Under the pieces are notes generated by a model, which was not told the DNA's origin, searched no databases, and saw nothing but the letters and a program-made list of their open reading frames with translations. A stretch of 25,408 bases of DNA, taken from the IMG/VR virus record IMGVR_UViG_3300009436_000105, positions 1 to 25,408 of that record. One strand, given 5' to 3'. Within the stretch, counting starts at the first letter, position 1, and every line of letters begins with the position of its first letter. Made by a program: the position numbers and the translations under genes. Positions 17,501 through 23,261 of the stretch are shown piece by piece. This stretch comes from a virus.

Positions 17501-20500
17501 GAAAAGGTGATGTTAACTATAGAAAACCAATGCAGATTACTGCAGTTACAACAGACACATTTACTGTTAATTTAGGTGCTACTTCAGGTGGTACTCACAC
17601 ATTTGTATCTTGTGAAAAGCATGCTGTAACTCATGTATCTACTAACGGCCAAGGTCAATATGCAAGAGAACAACTACAGAATAACAAAGCATTCCTTGCG
17701 TCTGATGTTCAAGAATATCTAGATACACAATACTTCGTATTTAATGGCGATAAGTGTTCAAGAGATTCAGGATTTATTCTTGACTCAGTAAGAAGAGATA
17801 TTGCTACAGGTTCTACTTGGAACTCTCAATTCATGGGACTAGGTTATAGAACAGGTTCAGTAGGTGCTAACAGAGTTATTAACGATCAGTTAGTTCAAAC
17901 TACTGCTGCTATTAATTATCTTAAAGCTAAGGTTGCTGCTGATCCTAATGTAACAGGAACTGCACTTACAAGATCAAATCAACACTTTGATAAGATCGTT
18001 GATATTCTAACTAATGGTGCAGCAAATACTGGTACTAAATCATACGGTACAACTGCTGCATTAAGTACTAACCATCTTGAAGCTTCTAATCAATTAATTG
18101 CTAATAGAGCATTTATGATTGCTGAAGTTACTGCTTACATAGCGGTTAATTATCCTTCATTAACATACACTGTTGCTGATTGTGAAAGAGATACAGGTTA
18201 CTTGATTGATTCGTTAGCACAAGATGTTAGGTTTGGTGGAAATACATGTTCTGTTAACTTCGCAAGACTATATTTTGAAAACGCAAACTCAGTATTAGCT
18301 GCAGATCAAAAAGAACCTACATACAAGACATGGGAACATATTGCCAAGGTTGCTTCGGATATTGTTAGAGACATAACAATTACTGTAAGTACTGGTAATG
18401 CTGTTGTTCAAGATGTATCAGGAACAGACTACGGTATTGAAGTTGCTAACTTAGCAAGAGATAGAGTTAATATTGTAACCCAAGCAATCTCTGATGATTC
18501 ACTTGATTACCTTCCTGACTATATCGAGCCTGCAGTTGAACCTGCCATGCTAACAGCAGTTAATGCAATCGACGGTATAACAGAAAATCTAAAAGAGTCT
18601 GTTATTGAATATCTTGTAGATACTTACAACGGTTTACCGATTGCTAGAGAAAAATGTACTCGTGATGTTGGTATTATTCTTGACGCTGTATCTCGTGATA
18701 TTGAATACGGCGGAAACGAAAATACATTAGAAGCTATCGATTATTACTTTAAGAGATTTAATTCTGAAAGTGCTGATTATGAGCAACAGCGATCAACTAA
18801 CGTATTGCCAATTAAAGTATTAGGACAGTTTAAAACACTATCCGATTACGAAGATACTGCTAACGTATCTGGTTTAAGAGAAAAGATTAATGTTCTTCCT
18901 CGTGAACAGCGCGAACCAATACAAGCTGCATTTAAACGACTTGCAGACGTTGCTGAAACTGTAGTTAAAGAAGTTGCACATACAACAAGTTATACTACAT
19001 TTACTCCAACCAACGCGGTATATAATCCAGCGACTGGAGTAATGACTGCAACAATCGGATCTCATACACTTGATGTTGGTAGCAAGATATACTTGAAGCC
19101 AAATGGAATTACGTTCAGCTGTGACTTAGGCCAAGGCAGTGGTGTACAGAGTCATTCTTCACCACAGAAACATCACCCATATTACAGTGAACCAGTTACT
19201 ATTACAGCAATAGGTGCAAACACAATTACAATGAATGTAGGTACTGGTGGCTCCGGTCAACAAGCACACTCATTTGTTTCTGCTCTTACTGACTCAATGT
19301 CAACAGGGCCTTATCAAAATACTGATGGCACAGCTGTTAATACCGCTACAGGTACTGCAGTTCATGACTTAATTGAAACAGTTGCTAAATTCATGGATTA
19401 TACAAATATTGAAGATGACGAATTACCAACACTCGTCCAAGCTTCGTTTGATCCTAACAGAACATTAGCAAGAAAGCAATTACAAAGAAACAGAGACTTT
19501 ATCATTAAAGAAGTTCGAGGATATATTAAAGATCGTTACTACACATTCGATGGCGATAAGTGTAAGCGTGATGTTTCTTTACTTCTTGACGGAGTTAAAG
19601 TTGACGTGCTAACTGGTTCAAACTATAACGCAATTCACAACGGACTTGCATATAGAATTGAAACAGCTGGAACTAATAAAGTAATTAATGAACAATTAAC
19701 AGAAACAGTTAAAGGCATTGAATACGCTAAAGCTAAAGCAGTTGCTGCTGTAGCTGATCAAGCACTTCAAACTAAGACTGAAGAAGCATTTGACGAGATC
19801 ATAGATATTATGACTAAGGGTCGAACTGCTGCTGACGCAATTGATTTTTCTTCAAATGCACTTAATGTTAATAAAATTAATGGTAGATCTCAATTACAAA
19901 ATAACAAAGCATTCTTACAGGCTGAAATAATAGCTTGGCTTACTGCTAACAGACCTTCACATACTTATGATACTGCTAAGTGCCAAAGAGATACAGGTTA
20001 CTTAATAGATGCTATATCATTTGATCTACAACACGGTGGTAACTTCGGTACTCTCAACTTTACTAGACTATACTTTGAGAATGGTGTAAATGTTGGATTA
20101 CCTATAAATCAGCGTGAACCTTCATATGCTGCATTCAGACATCTTGGTGATTGTGCAGAATTAATTATACAAGATACTGATATAGGCGGACTTAAGTCTG
20201 CTGGCAACAGTGCAACTCAAGATATGGCTGGTGCATCTGGTGGAGTTTTACTAGCTGCCGACGGTGAAAAATTATTTGATACATGTGCTCAAATACTTGA
20301 AGATAATACCATGTTAATGGCTCCGGCATACGACTTGCCTGATGCTGCTGCACCATATAGTGTTGCTCAAATTGCTGCCTTTAATGCAATAGATAATATT
20401 AAGACAACAGTTGCTGAAGGCTTAATAGAGTACGTATCTACATTCTACGATATCTTACCATTTAGTGAAACTAAGTGTAGTAGAGATATTGGGTTTATTG

Positions 20501-22779
20501 TAGATGCTGTATCTCACGATATCCAATACGGCGGAAACAGTGCGTCAGTCCAAACTGCAGGAATGTATTTTGAGAATGCTGTAAATACTGGATTGAAAAT
20601 TGAACAAAGACTAGGCACAAAAGATGCATTCTTACACATGGCCAAAGTTATAGAGCATGTTGCTGGTGCAGTAGATATTACAACAACTGCATTCCCTAAA
20701 GAAGCAGTATTCTACACAGGCGATATTTTAACTCAATATGACTACTGGCATGGTACTGAATCTTATCAAACAACAGAGAAACAAGATAAGAAAGTAGTTG
20801 GAGCTAATCCAAAAACATGTATAGCTGCAAGCGATCTTGTTAAAATAGTTGCTAACGCTGTTGATGATAATATTGAAGTTTCAACAACAATACCAGAGAT
20901 GATATTCCCATTAGAAACATGGGTAGCAGATAACTATAAAGTAGCTAAAGACTTGGTTGATAATCAAAGAGAAACAATAAGTGAATCAGTAATCACATAT
21001 CTAAGTGGTACACATGATGCACTAAGTTTCCCTGCAGCAAAATGTAGAAGAGATATTGGATATATTGTAGATGCTATATCACACGATGTTCAGTATGGCG
21101 GAAACTTTGCAACAAGACAAGCCGCTGGTATCTACTTCGAAAATGGTGTTTCAGTATTACCGAGCGACACAAGAAACCAATATTCAGATATATTGAATAT
21201 TCTTGGTACGCTTGTTGATGGAGTAGTACAAGAAACTGATGTTTCAAATACACTATACACAATCACACCTCAAAATACTTTGGGTACTGCTGCAACATCA
21301 ACAGAAGGTACGAGAGTTCATGATTTAGTTGCTTATATCGAAGGTGTTATAAGAGCTGATGATACTGATGAATTACCTGCAATCGAATCTGGTAATACTG
21401 CATGGGTTGACTCTGAATTAACAACAGCTGCAACAACACTCGACGATGGTACTGAAGAGCTTGCAAGTGATGTTACAACCTTCATAAATAGTAACTTTAA
21501 TGTACTTGATTATAATAAAGCTAAGTGTAAGAGAGACACAGGATACTTACTAGATGCATTCAGTTATGACTTAAACTTCGGCGGAAACGCTGCTTCAAGA
21601 TGGAATGCAGATTTCTACTTCTGGAACCAAGTATATAGATTACCTGAAGATCAAAGAATACCGACTGCTAAGTCTTACAGACATCTTGGAAAAATCTGTA
21701 AAGATATAGTAATTGGTGAATACGCTGGTCAAGTTCAGAACGGTGAAGTTGCAACAACAGTTGAAAGTACTAAGGTTGAAGTATTAGCAAATATCTTCTA
21801 CTCTACTCAATTGTATAATGACACTAAGTACTTACCATTGCTTGAAGAACCTACTTATCTGAATCCTGTATTTGCAGATGCTCAAAACATCCTTGCACAG
21901 CAAAGACAAGCTTTACAATATCAGACAGTTGGTTATGTTGGAAAAACATACAAGTTTATTGATCTTAACTTAACGAGACGTGATGCTAAGAACTTATTAA
22001 CTGCGGTTAGTAATGACTTTAAATATCAGAAGTACGACTCTACTATTGCAACACCAACATACACAGACGCTGGTAGTTCAAATGCAACAATGACATATAC
22101 TGCTGCATTCTTTGACTTCCAAGGCAGACATGTATTCCCAGTGTTTAATCCAACAAAACAAGACTTGAAGTATCAAGGTTCAGTTTCGCTTCTATCAGAT
22201 CTAGCAGCAAAAACTGGAATGAAACTTAATCATTCATATATTGTTGCTACTGATTACGCTACCAACTATTACGCTGGTAATATATATTATTGGAATGGTA
22301 CAACTTGGGTATTAGATGGTGTTAATAATACTGATCTTCTAGACGCGTTTACTGGTGCTTGGGATAGAATGAGAACAAACATTGTTACTAACTATTCACC
22401 TGACTCACAACATTCATTAATGGTCGAAGGATTATTTAATGATTGTCTGAAAGATAACGTCTTGCGTCCTACAACATTAGTATTTGGTTCGTTGGTTGAA
22501 TCCATTGCTCACCAGTTCAACGGTGCATCGGCTGGTGTTAATAGAAACGCGCTGCCACTTAACTTCAGAAACCTCGGTGCTGCTATATCAGCAATCGCTT
22601 CGGTACTTAATGAAGATGGTGGTAGAATCCGATGGTCAGGTGCTGATGAATTGAATAACCAGTACTTCGCAAGAGGATTAAAAATTAACGGTCGAACCGG
22701 AAGAATTGAAGGTAGACCATTTACATCTTCTGTTAGAAAACTCGCAAGAAGAGCTTCTAATAGTAGAGCGTCAATTTAA
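11551..22779 (+). CDS. Giant 3742-residue modular fibre-like virion protein
   Basis: The order of modules is as follows. Residues 1-50 (ISELGSITGANTRSEDLLVI, then VQGDDGTKNITRKELV) match the attachment segment seen on marine phage fibres. Residues about 50-370 are Asn/Thr/Ser-rich repeats of about 20 residues, like a pentapeptide beta-helix. Residues about 400-790 look like a right-handed beta-helix of the pectate-lyase type (GDDKNPGTMMQPVRTLERAF, VHISVGPGTYY, ALNGGQMTLNNSGTQFGDIS). Residues about 800-3480 mix about twelve KCxRD helical modules with about ten Cys/His beta modules. The C-terminal 120 residues (GVNRNALPLNFRNLGAAI, NNQYFARGLKINGRTGRIEG) form a conserved end domain I associate with marine phage structural proteins. 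No catalytic motif was recognised. Start: AAGGGA at 11535-11540. It is most likely a very long fibre or whisker for adsorption. Its length far exceeds typical T4 fibre subunits (gp34, about 1290 residues). The frame is uninterrupted across 11.2 kb. Confidence 0.8.
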   Translation: MSKISELGSITGANTRSEDLLVIVNLVQGDDGTKNITRKELVQAIQYEIFDRITITGGTISGVAMSDSTLDNVTIDNSNIEDTVFIRGSIDATTITNSDANNLVITSSSFTDGSLVDSTGQNLTIANSSFDDGTITNSDISNTNFTDGAIFDSTANNVVITNSQFNDGTGNNVTLTNSIIDESSITDSTANNVTMTSSTFTSGAVADSTANNVTITSSSFTSGTLLDSTGVNVDLTGSDFSDGTGANNIFTDTALLNGTANNFVITSSQLNDSTVNNTIITSSEFNDGTGNNVTLTNSTIDDSTFTDGTISNTEFQGTMQNVVATDMTIRSSAADGLSSNNSTFENGAVSGSTFDGGTITNTNLVDFDMNLTQEFDAPMDDESYFAIRNERTGDTEQINFNQLFEEVSKKTAQALKVNVDAGSGDDKNPGTMMQPVRTLERAFELCLEKAGGELNRNAINNAVHISVGPGTYYTKGNLMLPDDCSCTSTAGQYATVIEALPGYENNNGILVGSGCYVQGFGYQNWKVDNFDFPEGGFAIAYRPGAKLLRSPYLRDSTQLSNFLRQDVEPPLNPYNTKGTLADLGQTFVLATGLTGTWSVDDEIKFSSGAIGFLTWDDTLDTAKGYTADIAVNRTIRVRNLKNGVGFKIGDSITSESGGVGVIESIGIDDFPNREVGRGGGCVLADRRVLDPDSLYTYVLCFGFTPRTQNGLGYVARDGAGINGIGSLSIFVRCAFYALNGGQMTLNNSGTQFGDISMRAKGTSQFFQPKNTTATIVGNTVFGTSLMDNSDDIITDMTDYLTDSVASGGLGYTGYDSVKCERDTGIIIDGVGYDIAVDSNYWSRLAGITYRSPISSKVVGDQLEATLGANVFLQSRIEDIFATANNEIIPRANTSFQEMYNVVKYGEENMNPIIWQDTTKPQVAARELIQDNRQFITDTLIDWIENNEEFYAYDSKACRRDVSDYILPAVKNDMVFDTNFNSVTAGEAYYMAAAKTVIENQNNETVAAYKRLKDQTNKLLDGDSYEATSRTDAAFDEILEILENDNTAYTPTNATYDAATGKMVITLDTSTKFNVSNATYDPASGVMTATIGTHELVVGDYIRFKPASITFSCNAGSGVQNHAVPEAHHPYYDKPVKITNVSGNVITMNVGYGGATGQQVHTFVSAAPQAISSSHGLSTGRKVLLKNNSFVFTCSRDNYLTRHAYPRATDPAARAPLEVLGANATTITINVGASAIVDEHRFVEAKSKAVSILGNDIRWSDNTGIAANSTNARKQLQANKTFLADYVEGYIDETYFIYDSKKCRRDTKQYILPAVERDILTGSNYNAIQTGIAYRAGTTLADNVINEQLVQTVGAMNEIKTRINLNNVESGFTVTNATYDPATGIMVATVGTGHGLAVDDYVKFADAGITFSCDTGSGVTNHAVPESHHPYYRTPCPVIGVDKTTITLNVGNGGTGQQAHTFVSAVANAITPEKGIGLSFTPTDATYDPESGMFTATIGRHGLQPGNYVKFLANGVTFSCDAGSGVQNDSIPEAHHAYYNHPCPIESVTPNTITMFVGYSAAYPHTFVSALPNAITHMVSIDDNASGFRSNEAIDKITSILQSSGKTYTTTNATYSPSSGLTVITIGAHDLQAGDEINIAANSMTFTCDTDGNVTNYTYPTTTITNFTPTNATYDPATGVFTATIGSHKLKAGDQIEVAPESITFSCAIDGNATNHPVPEAHHTFWKKKITLTAVDSTTITANVGVSANGGGAHTFVSALPNAIQGERQHPAYKKPVVIASTTATSITVNVGTSSDLSPHTFISATANNIKTAKYVSTYTPTNATYDGTTGVFVATIGRHNLEAGDYVQVKTGSIVFTCALDGNATEHAIPEAHHSATYMTPIQIDSVTSDSISMNVGPAVGGAHTFVRAEVGAIDSDAIVFTDPAAQIKHYTPTTATFIPASGISVVTSANHGLTTDDWVEFAPYSFTFTCSLDGDATEHSYPRKGDVNYRKPMQITAVTTDTFTVNLGATSGGTHTFVSCEKHAVTHVSTNGQGQYAREQLQNNKAFLASDVQEYLDTQYFVFNGDKCSRDSGFILDSVRRDIATGSTWNSQFMGLGYRTGSVGANRVINDQLVQTTAAINYLKAKVAADPNVTGTALTRSNQHFDKIVDILTNGAANTGTKSYGTTAALSTNHLEASNQLIANRAFMIAEVTAYIAVNYPSLTYTVADCERDTGYLIDSLAQDVRFGGNTCSVNFARLYFENANSVLAADQKEPTYKTWEHIAKVASDIVRDITITVSTGNAVVQDVSGTDYGIEVANLARDRVNIVTQAISDDSLDYLPDYIEPAVEPAMLTAVNAIDGITENLKESVIEYLVDTYNGLPIAREKCTRDVGIILDAVSRDIEYGGNENTLEAIDYYFKRFNSESADYEQQRSTNVLPIKVLGQFKTLSDYEDTANVSGLREKINVLPREQREPIQAAFKRLADVAETVVKEVAHTTSYTTFTPTNAVYNPATGVMTATIGSHTLDVGSKIYLKPNGITFSCDLGQGSGVQSHSSPQKHHPYYSEPVTITAIGANTITMNVGTGGSGQQAHSFVSALTDSMSTGPYQNTDGTAVNTATGTAVHDLIETVAKFMDYTNIEDDELPTLVQASFDPNRTLARKQLQRNRDFIIKEVRGYIKDRYYTFDGDKCKRDVSLLLDGVKVDVLTGSNYNAIHNGLAYRIETAGTNKVINEQLTETVKGIEYAKAKAVAAVADQALQTKTEEAFDEIIDIMTKGRTAADAIDFSSNALNVNKINGRSQLQNNKAFLQAEIIAWLTANRPSHTYDTAKCQRDTGYLIDAISFDLQHGGNFGTLNFTRLYFENGVNVGLPINQREPSYAAFRHLGDCAELIIQDTDIGGLKSAGNSATQDMAGASGGVLLAADGEKLFDTCAQILEDNTMLMAPAYDLPDAAAPYSVAQIAAFNAIDNIKTTVAEGLIEYVSTFYDILPFSETKCSRDIGFIVDAVSHDIQYGGNSASVQTAGMYFENAVNTGLKIEQRLGTKDAFLHMAKVIEHVAGAVDITTTAFPKEAVFYTGDILTQYDYWHGTESYQTTEKQDKKVVGANPKTCIAASDLVKIVANAVDDNIEVSTTIPEMIFPLETWVADNYKVAKDLVDNQRETISESVITYLSGTHDALSFPAAKCRRDIGYIVDAISHDVQYGGNFATRQAAGIYFENGVSVLPSDTRNQYSDILNILGTLVDGVVQETDVSNTLYTITPQNTLGTAATSTEGTRVHDLVAYIEGVIRADDTDELPAIESGNTAWVDSELTTAATTLDDGTEELASDVTTFINSNFNVLDYNKAKCKRDTGYLLDAFSYDLNFGGNAASRWNADFYFWNQVYRLPEDQRIPTAKSYRHLGKICKDIVIGEYAGQVQNGEVATTVESTKVEVLANIFYSTQLYNDTKYLPLLEEPTYLNPVFADAQNILAQQRQALQYQTVGYVGKTYKFIDLNLTRRDAKNLLTAVSNDFKYQKYDSTIATPTYTDAGSSNATMTYTAAFFDFQGRHVFPVFNPTKQDLKYQGSVSLLSDLAAKTGMKLNHSYIVATDYATNYYAGNIYYWNGTTWVLDGVNNTDLLDAFTGAWDRMRTNIVTNYSPDSQHSLMVEGLFNDCLKDNVLRPTTLVFGSLVESIAHQFNGASAGVNRNALPLNFRNLGAAISAIASVLNEDGGRIRWSGADELNNQYFARGLKINGRTGRIEGRPFTSSVRKLARRASNSRASI
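11698..12660 (+). repeat. Pentapeptide-like beta-helix repeats, about 20 residues each
   Basis: Inside the giant gene, units such as SFTDGSLVDSTGQNLTIANS, STFTSGAVADSTANNVTITS and SSFTSGTLLDSTGVNVDLTG recur with a period of about 20 residues, each with five-residue sub-periodicity. This fits one coil of a quadrilateral beta-helix per unit. Two larger blocks sharing FNDGTGNNVTLTNS (near 12046 and 12403) point to duplication of multi-unit segments. Confidence 0.75.
12107..12194 (+). repeat. Exact 28-bp direct repeat, offset 60 bp
   Basis: The 28 bases at 12107-12134 recur without change at 12167-12194. The offset of exactly 60 bp equals one 20-residue beta-helix coil, so expansion or contraction by recombination would stay in frame. 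Confidence 0.9.
14692..17628 (+). repeat. Array of about 100-residue beta modules with conserved Cys and His
   Basis: The consensus runs FTPTNATYDPATGVMTATIG, then HxLxxGD, ITFSC, NHxxPEAHHPYY, ITxVxxxTITxNVG and HTFVSAxxNAI. Copies lie at 14764-15060 (preceded by a half copy from 14692), 15061-15297 (first strands missing), 15661-15957, 15985-16272, 16369-16977 (interrupted by a nested copy at 16546-16839), 17002-17292 and 17341-17628. They are broken up by a KCxRD helical module near 15355-15650. Confidence 0.85.
16369..16977 (+). repeat. Beta module with a second full module nested inside it
   Basis: The outer copy starts at 16369 (YTTTNATYSPSSG) and runs to YTYP at 16527. A complete inner module occupies 16546-16839 (FTPTNATYDPATG to SALPNAI). 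The outer copy resumes at about 16849 with RQHPAYKKPVVI and finishes at 16977 with HTFISATANNI. The break falls in the PEAHHPYY loop. Confidence 0.75.
19000..19299 (+). repeat. Isolated copy of the Cys/His beta module
   Basis: The stretch from FTPTNAVYNPATGVMTATIG to HSFVSALTDSM, with ITFSC, QSHSSPQKHHPYY and TITMNVG, is a complete beta module lying 1.4 kb beyond the main array, between KCxRD modules at residues 2369 and 2671. It looks like a dispersed duplication. Confidence 0.85.
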
Positions 22780-22792
22780 ATAGGATAAAGAT

Positions 22793-23218
22793 ATGCCAAT
22801 CACTACAATTACAACATCGCAGGCGCCGGACGCAAAACCAGTCGCGATCAACACGGTTGTATCTACCAACTGGCAAGTACTTGTTACTGTACCTCAATAT
22901 GAGGTTCCAGAATTAGTATTTGGTGGTAGTACAACTGTCGAACCTGGCGTTGGTGAAATTATTTCACCATTAATATTCTGTAACACAACAGCTAATACAG
23001 CAACTATCGATGTAAGATTTCATCGTGAAGATGTTAACCAAGAGTTTTATGTTATTAGAAACATGCCAGTACCAGGTTACGAAACCACTGCAATCCCACT
23101 AAACGGCCAATTCTTAAAGAGCGGAGACACTCTTGAAGTATTAGGGAATACTGACTTAGCAATTCATGCTACGTTATCGTTCACATTAGGCCAATCTGAG
23201 GAAGATGACGTTGTCTAA
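22793..23218 (+). CDS. Small beta-rich virion structural protein
   Basis: This 141-residue protein has alternating hydrophobic strands (WQVLVTVPQYEVPELVFGG, IISPLIFCN, ATIDVRFHRED, YVIRNMPVPGYETTAIPLNG, LKSGDTLEVLGN, LAIHATLSFTLG) and an acidic C-terminal tail (SEEDDVV). There is no signal peptide or membrane segment. The strand pattern suggests a beta-sandwich. Similar short proteins are found beside large fibre genes in marine T4-like phages, so a structural or fibre-connector role is likely, but I do not recognise a named family. AGGA at 22782-22785 is well placed, seven bases before the ATG, and the gene follows the giant gene by 13 bp without a promoter, so it should be expressed from the promoter at 11519. 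Confidence 0.72.
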   Translation: MPITTITTSQAPDAKPVAINTVVSTNWQVLVTVPQYEVPELVFGGSTTVEPGVGEIISPLIFCNTTANTATIDVRFHREDVNQEFYVIRNMPVPGYETTAIPLNGQFLKSGDTLEVLGNTDLAIHATLSFTLGQSEEDDVV

Positions 23219-23224
23219 AGACAA
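23211..23224 (+). terminator. Small hairpin around the stop codon, overlapping a late promoter
   Basis: TTGTC (23211-23215) and GACAA (23220-23224) pair around TAAA. Most of the TAA stop (23216-23218) is in the loop, and the right arm shares two bases with the next late promoter. There is no U-tract. A regulatory role is uncertain. Confidence 0.25.
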
Positions 23225-23230
23225 TAAATA
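23223..23230 (+). promoter_or_regulatory. T4-type late promoter AATAAATA
   Basis: AATAAATA lies in the 43-bp gap before the collagen-like gene, 31 bases upstream of its ATG, with CGGAG (23246-23250) between as ribosome site. The arrangement matches the two other intergenic late promoters in the window. Confidence 0.6.
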
Positions 23231-23261
23231 ATATAATATGATAAACGGAGACTAAAGTAAA

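Larger units (their letters stand above)
13990..22020 (+). repeat. About twelve KCxRD helical modules in the giant protein
   Basis: The core is K-C-x-R-D followed by (T/V/I)-x-x-(I/L)-(I/L)-D-(A/G/S)-V-x-x-D. The Cys (or equivalent) falls at residues 819, 957, 1302, 2069, 2211, 2369, 2671, 2811, 2976, 3165 and 3326, plus a degenerate copy at 3475 where Thr replaces Cys (LTRRDAKNLL). Each is usually preceded by a helix like QLQNNKAFLxxEVxxY. Type A copies (957, 1302, 2069, 2671) continue with GSNYNA-like text, then AYRxG and VINEQLVQT. Type B copies (2211, 2369, 2811, 2976, 3165, 3326) continue with YGGN, usually then YFEN or a variant of it, and some with REPxYxAFxHL. The function is unknown to me. 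Confidence 0.8.
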
